DNA of 64,000 nucleotides from Cavia porcellus (GCF_034190915.1 NW_026947484.1:137056982-137120981), one strand, 5' to 3'. Numbered from the stretch's first letter, positions 35,656 through 48,290 are shown. The notes: generated by a model not told the origin, from the sequence alone. Numbers and translations are program-made.

Positions 35656-35734
35656 AAAGAATCCTTTTAGTCCCAGTTTCCCACAGATCCTCAACTGTGA
35701 TTAAGGTGCTGCTGCTTTCTTCTCTTATGTTTTA

Positions 35735-35852
35735 CCTTTTATTTTGAGACAGGTCTTTGCTAAGTTACTAACTCCCAAGTTGGGCTCAGATCCTCCTGCT
35801 TCAGCCTCTCAGTGTGCTGGATTTACAGGCATGCACAGCCATGCCCAGTTGC
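35735..35852 (-). repeat. B1-like SINE, minus strand
   Basis: TTTTGAGACAGGTCTTTGC, CTCCTGCTTCAGCCTCTCAG and GGATTTACAGGCATGCACAG form an inverted, diverged B1. Confidence 0.8.
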
Positions 35853-36483
35853 TGCCACTTTCTTAATAGATTCACTTCCTGAAGCAAAAAGGAAATGAGA
35901 GAAGAAAACATGAGCAGCTGCACGATATGATGCATTACCAGGAGCTAGGAAGAAAATAGATTGTTCAGGTTGGATTTCCTCTGGAAAATGTTGCAAGAAA
36001 AACATATGCAATGGAGGGGAGAGCGGAAGAGAAAATTGCATCTGCTTGGCTGTCACAAGCATTCCACAGGTCAAGATTTACTCACTCAGAACGTGTTTGG
36101 GCTTTGGATGGCATCACCAGGCACTCAGCGTCTCCTCAGAAATCAAGGGATATGCTCCCTGTTGTCTCATTTCATTGAAGTTCCAGAAGTGCTGATGTGT
36201 CTCAGCACAAATGGAGGTTAACGAGTGAGATGTGAGAGCCACACTGGCCCGGAGCCTCCACCCGTCTCCAGACAGCTCAGAAACATGGAGGATCCCAGCA
36301 GAGGAGGGGATGGAGAAGGAGACAGCCCAGGGAATCTGTGAAGGATCCTAAAATTTGAAGCCCACAGATTCTTAAAACAGTTTTTCTCTCCTTGAAGTTA
36401 ACTAATCTGCCTGGAAATGAAATCCTTGTCTTGATCTTCTTAGAACTCTTTTTTTTTTTTTTTTTCCCAGTGAGTTAATTTAA
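35853..36483. other. Unassigned region
   Basis: No repeat or gene is named. It contains a 17-T run near 36451. The 86-codon frame at 35961-36221 has no further support. Confidence 0.3.
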
Positions 36484-36858
36484 AGGTTATGGTTTGAATC
36501 TTAAACATCTCCTAAAAGTTCCCATGAGGCACAGGCCCCAGCTGAGGGTGATGCTGCAGAACTTTAGGGGTGAAGCCTCGGTGGAGGAAGTGGATCACTG
36601 TGGGTGTGCCCTTGAGGGGAAATGGGGACCTTGGCCCAGCCCGTGTCCATGCTCCCTTCCAGGCCACCATGAGAAGAGCAGTTTGCTCTTCCAGCTGCTC
36701 CCTGCCCTGATGTTTCGCTTTGCCCATGGCTTGAAGGCAACAGGGCCCAGCAACCATGAGCAGAAGCCTTTGAAACAGAGCCAGAAGCAATGCTTTCTCC
36801 TTTTAAATTGTTTATCTCAGGTGTATGGTCACTGTGAAGGAAATCTGACTAACATACT
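36484..36858 (+). mobile_element. MaLR (ORR1/MLT-like) solo LTR
   Basis: GGTTATGGTTTGAATCTTAA at the start, GTGGGTGTGCCCTTGAGGGG in the middle, GGCCACCATGAGAAGAGCAG, and CAGGTGTATGGTCACTGTGA plus CTGACTAACATA at the end follow the usual MaLR LTR layout. The 183-codon frame from 36494 runs through it by chance and is not a gene. Confidence 0.75.
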
Positions 36859-37588
36859 AAACCAGATTAAAACTTTTAAAATGGAAACTAAAGGAAAAAA
36901 TCAACTACTGTACCAATTCAGGAAGCACAAGGCACCAATAAGCAGCCCTCAAATATCCAGGTTTAGCACAGTGAAGGTTAATTTCTCACTTATGTACCAT
37001 GCAAGGAGGTCCCAGGTGACCTCCCAGAGCATCCTTCCTCCATGAGGAGCCTCCAGATCCAGCCATCTCATCCTGCAGGTTCTGAGTGAAGCAATCTCAG
37101 CTCGTGCCTTCCCTGGTGTGTGAGGCAGGAGCACAGGAGAGCCACGCACCAGTTCTTGGTAGCTTCCTCCTGGAAGGGAGAAGCTGTGTCCAAGGCCTCA
37201 CCTCATAGCACTGATTGCCACATGGCTCTGCCTAGCTTCACAGGAGGGCAGAGTATCTGCCTTCATGCTTCAGAGAGGCCACAAGACATCTTTCAGTAAA
37301 TATTTGTTTTAAAAAAACGGTTCATGCTGAGATCAATTTAATTACTGAAATACTATTTCCTTCATTCCGATTCTCTTCTGTACTCCTATTCTGCACATGA
37401 ATTTCTACACAGCCTAAGTATCAATTTCAGGAAGATTTAAATTTATTTTCTGAGATAATCCCATCACTTCTCCAAAAGTCCTAATGAGAAGATCTGTGTG
37501 ATTTTTTCTTAGACAAAATTTCAATACCTAGTGAAGTTGAAATTGAACAACAGATTGTTTTAGGACTGCAAAGCACCTTAGAATTACA
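36859..37588. other. Unassigned region
   Basis: No gene or repeat family is recognised. Confidence 0.3.
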
Positions 37589-37620
37589 CACGCAGGCACA
37601 CACACACACACACACACACA

Positions 37621-37669
<49 letters not shown>

Positions 37670-37680
37670 CACACACACAC
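37589..37680 (+). repeat. (CA)n(CT)n(CA)n compound microsatellite
   Basis: About 14 CA units, about 22 CT units, then about 7 CA units. Confidence 0.97.
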
Positions 37681-37959
37681 TTCCTAAGATGATCTGCAGA
37701 AATCTTCACTGTCAAAGTACTGTAACAGTGCGATTTCCATGTCCTCCCACTTTGGCATAATGCTCATCATTCTGTCCTTTCCCCTCATCCTATTCCTACC
37801 ATAGACCCTCGCCTGCTCTCCCTGGACAGTTCGTCACCTCCCACCATCCCTATGCCTTCCCAGTTCACATCTGACCCGTATCCCATGCTGGGGCCACAGG
37901 TCTGATTTATATTCAAAGGTTTTAAATATTAGATACCGTCTCGGGTATTTTCTCATTAT

Positions 37960-38135
37960 TTCCAAAGCGTGTTTTGTCTCTCTACTGAGACGGAAAGCTT
38001 CTGGGGATGACAACCATTTCATAGATTGTTGCCTATTTTCTCCCAGACTTGTTTCCTCCCTCCTCCAGCACCTGGCCCTGAACACTGTGTGTTCACAGAA
38101 CACTCAACAAATACTTGTTGAGTTGAATTTTCTAA
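37960..38135 (+). repeat. L2 3'-end relic
   Basis: GAGACGGAAAGCTTCTGGGG, CTCCAGCACCTGGCCCTGAA and CTCAACAAATACTTGTTGAG match the recalled 3' end of L2 ('...cagtgcctggcacatagta...caataaatatttgttgaat'). Confidence 0.65.
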
Positions 38136-39551
38136 ACCATACTAATTATCCATTCAGCTCAAGTCGCTGCGTCTATGTAGAATGATAGATTTCCAGACAC
38201 CAAGACTGAGGGTCAATTCAAAGCTCTTGAGGGTCTATTGGATTTACAGTTGCGGACCACCTTCCCTTTTCCACACTGGTAAATAGAGGGCACAGGATTC
38301 TGCCGCCAAGGATTTCCAAGCAGCTGCCCTGCATTTTATGCCATCCCTAGAATTAGCCTTAATAGAAGCCATGAAAATAAGTCCACTTTTTTCCTAAATT
38401 CTGCCAACAAAAGGGCCAATGAATGTCAAATTAATGACTCATTGAAAGTCCCAGCATCCTGCTTCTGACTTTTAGGAGGAAGTGGACCCTAAGATTTCCG
38501 GGAACACTTGAGGCAATTTCTCCATGAACATTTCTCTCCGATGTCTGTAAGAGTGACAATGTCTCCATTATTACACTGAGATATGCAAAGATATTCTCAA
38601 GTGTGATATTTAAATACTGTCGTAGTTTATTTCTAGCTCTTAGTGCAGAGAATGAGTGGAGAGAACCATGCCATGGGCTTCACATTTTTGCCTGTTCTCA
38701 TGATATGGCTGTGCAGGTACAAACAAGAAAAAGTTGTTACATAACAGAAGAAGGCATGTCAAGCTGCTGAGATCGGTTTTTAATTCTCCATTACTTATGT
38801 ACAAATGCACTGAGAGCACAAATGTCACAAGAAAAACTGTACAAGCCACAGCTCATACAAATGCTGCCACTGAAACATGTTCTGTGAGTCACTGTGTTCC
38901 TCAGGAACAAGCAGGATCCCCTAAAGAAGATGCCAGAATCTTTCCAGTGTTGGATAATTTCACACAAACGATCTGGCTGGATTAAGACATATTCTTTAAA
39001 CTTGGCACTTTTCAGAATGGTCTGTAATGACCATTGAGTTCCCAATTTTGGTTTTTCAATAGTAAGGCTTGAGATATATAATTTGAATGAGACAAAAAGT
39101 CACTTTGAGAAAAGGTGATTAATAGTGCATGTCTGCACTATCACCTGTACAAGGCTATACAAACTTGATATCATGTTTTTTAATAACCTAAAAGACTATC
39201 ATGACAATGTATAGCAACAATGTTACTGGGCTAATAACTGGAAAGAGTGATTGATGAGATAAAACCAAAACAAGTGTAGAGTCAGTATGTAAAACAAAAG
39301 TTATATTTACTGTTTTGAAGCTGAATGCATTGTTTGCGCAGACAAGTAGTAAGTTATGTGAAACTTTATAAAAGATTAAAATATCATAATATATAAAGTT
39401 ATCATTTCATTAAAATATATTGTCTTCCAAGTAATGGAGATACAAAAGATGTGATTTAAAATACAGTTAATGTTTAAATTCTTTTAAAAATATATTGCAA
39501 TAAAACAAAAACAAAATTCTCCCTCTCATTTTAAATACACTCATCCCATCA

Positions 39552-39552
<1 letters not shown>
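38136..39552. other. Unassigned region
   Basis: No gene is recognised. Frames of 69-84 codons at 38640-39045 overlap on both strands. A small perfect hairpin (ATAGTGCA-TGTC-TGCACTAT) lies at 39122-39141. Bases 39280-39500 are AT-rich. Confidence 0.3.
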
Positions 39553-39582
<30 letters not shown>

Positions 39583-39722
39583 TGAGACGGGGTCTCGCTA
39601 TGCAGTTCAGGCTGGCCTTGAGCTCACTTTGTAGCTCAAGCTGGTCTTGAACTCGCAACGATCCTCCTGCCTCAGCCTCCCGAGTGCTGGGATTACAGGT
39701 GTGAGCCACCACGGCCCAGCTC
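39553..39722 (-). repeat. B1-like SINE, minus strand
   Basis: A (GTTT)n/T tail, then TTTGAGACGGGGTCTCGCTA, a duplicated GTTCAGGCTGGCCTTGAGCT / GCTCAAGCTGGTCTTGAACT segment, and CCTCCCGAGTGCTGGGATTA. It is well preserved with the internal duplication typical of rodent B1. TCATCCCATCAT flanks it on both sides (39541-39552 and 39721-39732), a perfect 12-bp target-site duplication. Confidence 0.95.
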
Positions 39723-40007
39723 ATCCCATCATTATTGCCACTTTCTGAAGCAGCTCCAGTTTCTCTCTCATGAGTGTCTTTGGTTGCACTATCATGATTG
39801 CTTTGTTGCCCTGAATCAACTCAAAATGTTTATCCTTTGCAGACCCAGAAGTCTAACTGCATGGTGCAAAGTCTGGTCAATGAGGATGTACCATGACGGT
39901 TTTACAAGTCTGGCTTCCTGCTGGGTGGCACTCAGTAGAGGCATTCACTGAACTTTGATCACACTATATAAAGACACTCACAGAAGAGAACTTTCAGAAC
40001 TGCTTAA

Positions 40008-40077
40008 GAAAGTGATGGGGATTGCTTGCCTAGCATTTAGCATGTACAAGGCCGTGAGTTCAATCCCCAGTACCACA

Positions 40078-40132
<55 letters not shown>
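40008..40132 (+). repeat. Truncated ID-like SINE with (AAAG)n tail
   Basis: ATTGCTTGCCTAGCATTTAG, CATGTACAAGGCCGTGAGTT and CAATCCCCAGTACCACAAAG are followed by about 14 AAAG units. The A-box portion is lost. Confidence 0.85.
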
Positions 40133-40631
40133 TAGCAGGGATGATGAAGTGAGACAGAAATATTGAGAGAGATCTGGTGATATGTTTTTACTATACTACA
40201 CTTTAAAAAATTTAAACGTTCCCTGTGTATTTTGACAACACCTCATAGTACATGAGCAATCCACTTATGCTCTCTACACAGAATGTGAACCAATTAAATA
40301 ATGACAAGAAGTTATTAGATTTTGCTAATGTTCAACTTTGAAACAGTTAGAAGACACTTCTACTCCCTTTGTGAGCTTCTACAGCAGCTGATAGGAGAAC
40401 ACTGGTAGATTAACGGCAACTCTTTCTTAAACGCTTGTGTTTTGTAGCTTCTGTTTCTTGTACTCAGTGTTTTGCCCCAAAACCAAACACAGAAATCAAT
40501 CAACTAACATGAGATTCAAACTACTGTCCATCACCTCTCATTTAATGTTGTTGTGTTCACCATGGCAGCCTCATTTTTGAGTAATAGACTTAATAAATGA
40601 GTGACATACATTTAAAATGAAAAACAAGCCA

Positions 40632-40770
40632 AGTCCAGGCCGATAATCTTAGCTAGACAAGAAGCTGAAGTTGGAGGATTGAGCATTTGAGGCCACCTGA
40701 GCAGTGAGATCCCATTTTTTAAAAAAAATCGAAGGAAAGAAAAAAAGAAGAAAGAAGGAAGGAAGGAATT
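40632..40770 (+). repeat. Diverged B1-like SINE
   Basis: CAGGCCGATAATCTTAGCTA, GAAGCTGAAGTTGGAGGATT and GAGCAGTGAGATCCCATTTT are followed by an A/G-rich tail. Confidence 0.65.
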
Positions 40771-43300
40771 CTACAGTGAAAAACATAAAATGTCAGGGAA
40801 TCTGATCAACATTTTAAATTTCATAAAAAGTATTGCTAACAAAAATTTTTTAACACCAGTGAAATAAATGTCAACTATGAAGACTTGGGGGGTTTAGTGT
40901 TGGAACTATACCATCACGTTCTCTGTAACTGTCACGTAATGTATCTGCAGAGTTCTAAAGCTGCTTGATGCAATGACATTTACCTTTGCTGGGACACTTT
41001 CATATTCACTATCTCAGATAATCTTCAGAACAGTTCTGTGATGTAGAAAGTAGCCTTGAAAGACTCTCACGTGCCACAGAGCCAACAGTTTGTGTGCTGT
41101 TACTTCAGAGCAGATAAAGCTGGAGAGCCTAAAGATGCAGGCAGGGACCCATGGCTCTCCGGGATGCAATCACTGACCGAGAGGCTTCCTGACTTCTCAC
41201 AGACTCATTCTCTGAGGCATATTGGAGGCACAGTGAGGGGAGTGATGACAGGGAAGTAATTCTTTGCCCCTCAGACCCGGAGGGAGTGTCTGTGAGGACA
41301 GCAGAGCAGGCAGGCTGGAGACAGGACACCAGGGGCTGCATGCTGGGAACCCACTGGGAGTCGTCCACCCTGATGCGGCTTGTCTAGGTGACGGACCCAT
41401 CAGAGGGGTCACCCAGAGCTGGGGGAGCCACAAGGCCTCTTGCCAATAAGCGTAGCTGAAGATTAGCAAGAATTTCTGGTAGCTAACACAAACCATGTGA
41501 ACAGAGAAAAATCTGAAAAACTGCCCACAGTATGACACAGTTTATTCTAATGCAAAACAGTGCAGCAGAGGCTGAGAATGGGAGGCTAAAGTCTAAAATG
41601 GAGAATACTTAGCAGGTAAAGTCACAGAATATTACAAGTCAGCATTTCCTGAGCACCTTCTCCAGTATATACCATCCATTAAGCTTTTCACCCAACCCAA
41701 GGGAAAAAAGAAATTTCTGTTTCTTGCCCAATGTCACATGACTATTAAAGAGCCCCAGTGTGAGTGGAGTGGGGCATCACGTGACTGATTGCAGGTCCAG
41801 GCAGTGGTCTTTGCAGCTCACAGCATGTTTGCAATTGCAGTCATTAGTGCTTGTGCAGAAAATAGTTAATCAAACAGGTCTGGGACTGCAAGCCTTGGAA
41901 TGACCTGTTTTGCAAGATTTGCTGTTGGCTGTTGCTGTCCACAGTTCCCTAGGCTGATGTAAAACTTTCTCTAAATGGTAAGAGGGGCTCACGGAGCCTA
42001 AATGGCAGACAGCGTGCTCTACTGCTAGGAGTCTGCATTTTTGCTATGTGATAGGCACAGAGTGGTGCATGGCCAGCCTCCAACACAACCTCAGTACTGA
42101 GTCCAGCTAACTTCCTGCACACGTGCTGCTGCAAGTTAGGCCGGAGGAAAGAGAGGCACCTGCTATGTCTCCCTGAGAGATGACAGTTGGGAAGCTGTCT
42201 GGTTTCCTCGGGAGTTTTCCTCATGCTCCTTTTTATTTTCTGATTTTATTTTTTATCTTTTCATTGTAATAAATCACATGCTTGAGGACAACTGGATGCT
42301 GAATCTCCTACATGTCATCCTAGCGAATCCCCAAAGCTAGAGGGTGGTCTCAGGGACTCCCAATAGGAAAGCTCAAAATCAGCAATGGATTTCAAGTCAT
42401 TGACATTTTCTTTCTTTCTTATTACATTTCTGATTAACATATTTGAATTGAATATTAAAGTTCAATAAGTACTCAAAAGATGACAATAAAAATGTGTAGT
42501 CTCTTGCTTACATCTTTCTATACCTTTAGTTTTATTCTGTAGATGGATCTGTTTTCAGTGTTTTTAGATATTTTCTCATGTAGGTGATTGATAGATAGAT
42601 ACTATCATACTTAATATTTCATTTTTTATGTTTAGGTATTATTTATTGTGTTTCCACTATGAAAAATAAAGGTTGAATTACTCCAATACATTAACACAAC
42701 CTTTTCTAACCTCATTCCTTGTGAAGTACTCTTTGGCATGATTTCTGTTTAAACAAATTTCAGCTTTTACACTATTATGACTATCTGTTATTTACTACTG
42801 AACTACAAAATGTACTATGGTTGATTTCCTTTTCTGATAAAATTTTCTAGAAAATATCCTAGAGAAAATTGTTTTACACTGTGTTTTTATTTGCTCTATT
42901 GTTAACTCTTCCTCCAAGACCTCTATCAAAGTTTTACAAATCTACCATTCTGTCTATTTTTGTTTGCTTTTGTTTTTAAGGCATTGCTCTAGAGTTCTGC
43001 CTTATCTCCTATTGTGGTTTCATCACCTTGGGAATTCTTTTTGCTCCTCTCGTGTGGTAGATATCTTGTTCCACAGTGTTTATACTGTTCTCTTTTTTCA
43101 TTTAAGTAAGTGTAGCCTCCAGTATCCTCCTACAAATGGCACAGGGAGCGAAATGTTTGAGGCTTGTGTGTGTGGATATGTGTTTGTTTCATTATACACC
43201 TGACTGATAATGTGTCAAGTTGGTAAATATTTTTCCCAGAACTGTAAACACCTGCCTCCTTGTATTGCAGCCTCAAAGATCTTGATTAGAAGCACACAGA
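40771..43300. other. Unassigned region with MIR relics
   Basis: Bases about 40985-41055 (TCACTATCTCAGATAATCTT, CAGAACAGTTCTGTGATGTA) and 41640-41775 (CATTTCCTGAGCACCTTCTC, CTTGCCCAATGTCACATGAC) resemble MIR. The remainder, including the AT-rich 42400-42960, is unrecognised. Overlapping frames at 41056-41538 lack gene support. Confidence 0.4.
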
Positions 43301-43302
43301 CT

Positions 43303-43372
43303 GGGCTGGGGCTATAACTCAGTGGCACAAGCCTTGCAAGTGTGAGGCTGTGTGTTCAAATCCCCGTACCGG
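43303..43372 (+). repeat. ID-like SINE
   Basis: TGGGCTGGGGCTATAACTCA, GTGGCACAAGCCTTGCAAGT and GTTCAAATCCCCGTACC are followed by a short A-rich end. Confidence 0.9.
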
Positions 43373-43892
43373 AAAAACAAAGTGTATGGGTTTTGTGATT
43401 TAGGGTCACTTGTTTTGCTTGTCTAAAATTTCACAGTGATGTGTCCCGGTGTCATTATCCTGGTAACTCAGAAGGTCTTTTTCAGTTGGAAATCTTACGC
43501 TCTTTGGGACTAGGTTTCTTTGTATTATTCTATTGAAATTTTATTATCTTCTTTCTTTTTCTTTCTACAATGTGTATTAGTATAATGTTACACTTCTTAG
43601 GTTGATTCTCTAATTTGGGGTTTTTTTGTTGTTTTGAGGGATTTTTAATTGTTAATTTCTGAAGAGTTTTTCAACTTCTAATGTTCTATCAAGTTTTTAT
43701 TTTGATTATATTTGAAATTTTTTCATGCTTACTTTGTAGTTTTCTGTTTTTGTTTTATGGATGCAACATCTTTTCATGCCTCGCATGATATCATGACCAG
43801 AGTATTTCCCATTTTATTCCTCCACATCGTTATTACTAAAACGGCCTTTCATGGTGAAAACTTTTAGTTGACTGGTAATTCTTAGTGTTTTG

Positions 43893-44045
43893 CTTTGCTT
43901 TACTTTGTTTTGTCTTCTTTTTCTTTAGGAGACAAGGTATTTTCTTTAGGAGACAAGGCTGATCCTAACTCCTGGACTTTAGCGATCCTCCTGCCTCAGC
44001 CTCTCAAATACCTGAAACTATAGATGTACATTATCATGCCCAGCA
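43893..44045 (-). repeat. B1-like SINE, minus strand, with a small internal duplication
   Basis: TTTCTTTAGGAGACAAGG occurs twice in tandem (about 43921 and 43942). CTGATCCTAACTCCTGGACT, CCTCCTGCCTCAGCCTCTCA and a TATCATGCCCAGC end follow. Confidence 0.7.
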
Positions 44046-44984
44046 TCTCAGTTATATTTATAAGCAAAGCACTAAAGAATTGGTTGTGTCCAATGGGCTT
44101 CCCTGCAAAGCAGTGGAGGGTGCCTATTTTGTTGGGAAACCTTAAAGTGTTAGGAGTTAGATCTTTTGCCTTGGGTCAGTTTCTCCCTGGAAAAGTTCTA
44201 CAGTTCTGGATACAAGTGTTCTGAGAGTTGAGGAAGAAAGCAAACTGTGAACCCCACTTTAAATATCAGAATTTTCACTTAATCTCCATTTGCTAACCCT
44301 TGTGCAATGTCAGTAGGTTTGCTGAGAGAGTCTGACACTGAGCCAGTTGGCAAAGAAGAAATATTCATGAGGCTCTAATCCGGCATCACAATGAGAGCAA
44401 AGAGCTGTATATTGGGATACAAGAGACAACACATGAGTAACAGACTCACCCTTTACTGGCCTGATAGGTCTGAGTTTAGAGCATCTTGGTCAATTTATTA
44501 AGCAAAAGTTTTCTTTTTACTGGTGGAGTAGAGCAAAGCACTTGGGGTCTGATTGTGATTTCTTCAGACTGTGAATCAGTGCTTCTGCTTTTATTCTCAC
44601 CCTTTATTCCTAAATTTCTGGTTGTCCTCACCTGCGGGCCTCTCTCACACTCACCTGAGCAAACTGGCTTCTCATTCGAACCTTCCCGCTGCACGCTGAG
44701 GTCCCTCTCCACGGCTGTCATTCACCCCTTGTCTGTCCACTTTATGACTTGCGAGGTTCTGTCCACCTCTCTCTTCCACTGTCGTCTTTTCTCATGGATT
44801 CTTTGTTCTTCTGGACTTGCAACTTACAAAGATTCATGTACTGCCATTTTACTGGTGTTCCAGATAGAATGATGGTAACTATTTCTTTAATTTCCTATTT
44901 TTAAACCACCAACTGTTTGTTTAAAGTTTAAATATTTACAAATTAAAGAAAGCTAGTTAGAATAAGCTGTGATTAGTTAATAAC
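44046..44984. other. Unassigned region
   Basis: No gene or repeat family is recognised. The 128-codon frame at 44486-44872 is open on the + strand with an 81-codon antisense frame, but has no domain or splice evidence. Confidence 0.3.
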
Positions 44985-45412
44985 ATATAGCTTCAGTTTG
45001 AGTAGTACTTGGTCCCCATCCTTGGGTATGTATTTGTCTAACCCTCACTCTGTAACTGGATGTTGGTGCAGGTGTCGCCTGAAGGCATGCATGCGGAAGG
45101 CTTGGTCGTTGCCCCCAGCCTGTGGTAGGGAGGTGGTGTTATCTAGGGGAAGGAAGTCAGGTTACTGGGGATAGGAATGCTCTTAAAGAGACTACTGGGG
45201 CTCCAGCCCTTTCTTGTCACTCTCCTTCTCAGCAGTCCATAAGGTGAACCAATCTCCTTCCATGATACACTGTGTCATGATAGGCCCAAAGCAACAGGGA
45301 CAAGTCTACATAGACTCAAACCTCTGAAGCTGTGAGCCAAAATAAAGTTTTTCACCTTGAAAGTGATTATTACTGCATTTTGTCACAATAACAGAAAATT
45401 AACTAATACAAA
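44985..45412 (+). mobile_element. MaLR (ORR1-like) solo LTR
   Basis: Typical blocks are TAGTACTTGGTCCCCATCC, CATGATAGGCCCAAAGCAAC, CAAACCTCTGAAGCTGTGAG, CCAAAATAAAGTTTTTCACC (polyadenylation signal) and GTCACAATAACAGAAAATTA, then ACTAATAC. No internal region. Confidence 0.75.
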
Positions 45413-46927
45413 ATGTCACAGATTGATTTCGGAAGCACAAGCATTACAAGCAACTTACACTACTGTATTTATTGAAAATGCAGATTCCAAACTCTACGCT
45501 GGATTATATGCATCAAACTCTTTGTGACTATCAGTGGCTCTAAAGTTTGAGAGCCTTTCTTCCATTTTGTGTTATTAATGAGTGACAGAATATTATTATA
45601 AACCCAAATATTGAGTTCAGTCATCCAACTATTGTAATCCTCTTCCTAGTTTTTCTCACAATCCAAAAAGTTATATTTGTAATTCCACTGAGACATTATT
45701 GGAATCCCAGCAGTTAATTTCAATCTACCATCACCAATGCAACCCATGGTGAGAGTAAAGACACCAAGACATGTTCCATGTTAAGGGAAGCCAAGGGGTC
45801 CTAAGTCCGACACCCATGAGGACATGTGGACAAAGGCCTTGATCCTAGGCCTCTCCCAGAATTTGTTATCTTGTGAAGAAGGGGGTGGCTCAGGGATGAG
45901 TGACAGTGAGGATGGGGAGAATTATGTAAATTGAGCTGGCTGGCCAGATGCAAGAATGACATCTCTGTATATTGTAGAGATGCAGAAGGATCAATTTATA
46001 TAAACCAATTAAGGTAGCAGTGGAATTGTTTGGGAGACTGTCCCTTCAGTTTCTGATATGCAAATTCTTGTGCCCTGGGGAGTCATAGCCTCTTTATCTT
46101 GAGGATCCTACCTAGCTGACATTCCTGGAGCTATTTTCTCTAACAGCTTGCGTGCTCATACCCTGTACGTATTCTGTATGGAAAACACTATGGGAGGAAA
46201 CAGAACTGCCTGTTGGCTTTAGAAATTACATACCAGCACCTCAGGTAGCCTTATTTGCAATGCCAATTACAGCCAATTGAAGAGAGAAGGAAATACCCTA
46301 GCCATCTTTTTACATATCAGTATAAGGAAATGAGTCTCCAAATCATCAAAGTCACAGTAATTGTTTTGCATTCAAAGTGAGTCACTGGAGTTGTCTCCCA
46401 CAAATATTTTGATTCAGTATTTTAGTGAAAAGTTACATTTTGTTAGGACTTTTCTTTTTTATAAAACTGTCCCTCAAATAAATTATGTTTGCTTTGTGTT
46501 TTATGCCTGGTCAAACTTAGCTGATTGGATTAAACAGGTATAAAGTACCAACCTCTGCTGTCCACTACCTGAATTTGGACAGTGGATTCCTGTGGACTAG
46601 CTCCATAAAGTCAGAGGCATGGAAGTGACACCTGGAGTCACTGCCTCTACCAGACTACAGTCAAAGCTGAATGAATGTTCCAAGGCGAAAAAATATATGA
46701 CACAAAGTGAAACCCCACATTATCTTTTGTTCCACTCGTAATCTCTAGTTGACTGTGAAGTTGGGAAACCCACCTTCTTCCGTTCCAGGAAGGCCTTGAA
46801 GCAAGTGACAACAGTTACCCTCCCACTCCCTAGACCTTAGCTACCCAATGGCAGGGTTTGTGCTGAAGCAAGTGATTATTTTTCCTCAATATTATTTCCT
46901 TTAATTGATTATCAATTAATTAAGAGT
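45413..46927. other. Unassigned region
   Basis: Bases about 45470-45565 (AAATGCAGATTCCAAACTCT, CTAAAGTTTGAGAGCC) resemble a small hAT-type MER element. The rest shows no family or gene. Confidence 0.3.
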
Positions 46928-47006
46928 TTAGTACAAGGGATTGAATCCCAGGGCCTCATGCATTCTGTGCAAATGTTCTATCCTTGAACTACAAATCCAG
47001 TGCTCC
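46928..47006 (-). repeat. ID-like SINE, minus strand
   Basis: AGGGATTGAATCCCAGGGCC and CCTTGAACTACAAATCCAGT are the inverted B- and A-box regions. Diverged. Confidence 0.75.
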
Positions 47007-47014
47007 ATTTATTT

Positions 47015-47330
47015 CATTTTTTAAAATTTTATTTGAAATGTAGTAAAAATACAACAGAACAAGACAGAACAAAGCTAATCAAGACAATGCAGTGACACTG
47101 GTACAGAACTTCACAGCAGGATACTGGGATAGTAGTAATAGGTACCTTAGTATATCTTATTATCTTCACAATAGTTGTCCAGTCAATTAGGTATAGTGAA
47201 ATCAAACCAAAAACAGACCATTGTAAAACCAATTGAAGGAGAATATTGAATAGAGCAAACCATTAAAACAAAACATAACAGTGAAAATAATCTTTGACTT
47301 CAAACAGAAGACAGAAGGAAATCCCCTATA
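47015..47330 (-). repeat. Composite tandem-repeat family, copy F (diverged, minus strand)
   Basis: It starts with an altered terminus (TTTTTTAAAATTTTATTTG), then CAACAGAACAAGACAGAACA and AAGCTAATCAAGACAATGCA, GGTACCTTAGTATATCTTAT and TATCTTCACAATAGTTG. These follow the 3' array of copies C and E with many substitutions. About two units remain. The GC-rich bases after 47395 may be remains of the 5' module, but I could not align them. Confidence 0.65.
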
Positions 47331-47689
47331 TTTGCTATATTACATATAGTCATCCTCCCAAGAGATGCTCAGACCTCTGTCCCCAGTTGCTGATGGAAGG
47401 GGAGATGTTTGATTCTCAGCTGGGGGGTGGGTAGGCTCCCGGGAACAGCTGACTGGTTCTCCTGCGGCCAGCGCCAGGGGCGCTTACCAAGAGGGTGGGC
47501 AAATTGCCTTCTTGTGCAGCCCTGCCTAAGTCCCATCATGGCTGGATCACAGGTTGCTCCATTTACTTTACATAACAGAATCAATGATTTTTCTACTTAG
47601 AACAGTTACATTACATTACATTTTATCATATTAGCTAATTGAAAAAAATAGAAAATTGAGAAAAACCCAGACAAACATGAATTTACCCC
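47331..47689. other. Unassigned, partly GC-rich stretch
   Basis: The stretch has a GC-rich part (47415-47530) and short overlapping frames of 63-71 codons on both strands. No family is named. Confidence 0.3.
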
Positions 47690-48290
47690 AGTTCCAGACA
47701 CTGCAAATAGGTTAATGTGTTTCTGTTTAGTCTTTTTTCTGCACGTCTATGTTTCTTATAGTTGGAATAACGTATGTAAGCTATTTATATATTGGGGTTT
47801 TTTTCTACTGCTTAACATTTTGTAAGCTTGTCTCCACGTAGTTTTTCATCAGCACATTTAAACGCTTTCACAAACAAGCTTGCATTCATTGGTCAGTCCC
47901 TGATTGCTGGATATTTGTTTCCAGTTTTCTGCTATTACAAGTAACATGATATGCAACTTTTAATGTAAAATTTGACCTATATTTCTGGCTTTTTCCTGTG
48001 GATACAACCCTAGAGACCATGAATATTTTAAGTTTTTTGATAGAAGTTGTCACACTATTTTTCAGCATGACAAATACATGCTTTTTTTTTTTTAGCGGTG
48101 CTGGTTATCAAGCCCAGAGCTTTGCACACGTGAAGCGCTTATTTTACCTCTATGTTCCAGTCCCGACACATTCTTTCACCTGCAACTAAATACAAGGTCC
48201 TCCTCCCTGCAGTTTCGATAGGTTTACACATTAGAAAACCTTTGTTGTAGTTCAAAGAAAGCATGTAATTATTTTTTTAAAGAAAGATTA
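47690..48290 (-). mobile_element. Ancient L1-like 3' region, minus strand (tentative)
   Basis: TTCTGCTATTACAAGTAACA, TCCTGTGGATACAACCCTAG and a Val/Leu-type continuation resemble old L1 3' regions read backwards. A minus ID SINE (48078-48165) sits inside. Confidence 0.4.
48078..48165 (-). repeat. ID-like SINE, minus strand
   Basis: A T11 run, AGCGGTGCTGGTTATCAAGC, CCAGAGCTTTGCACACGTGA and a TTTACCTCTATGTTCCAGTC end give an inverted ID layout. Confidence 0.75.

Noticed and set aside
35332..35694. 120-codon minus-strand frame with a long Phe run
   Set aside because: It is the translation of the GAA/TTC microsatellite.
36494..37045. 183-codon open frame, the longest in the window
   Set aside because: It runs through a MaLR solo LTR into unrelated DNA. 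No domain, and a 92-codon antisense frame shares the space.
39122..39141. Perfect 8-bp hairpin resembling a small RNA precursor
   Set aside because: Stem too short for a microRNA precursor and no terminator context applies in a mammalian genome.
47461..47490. Second CTCF-like site (GCGCCAGGGGCGCT)
   Set aside because: It lacks one G in the invariant core, so spacing does not fit the motif.
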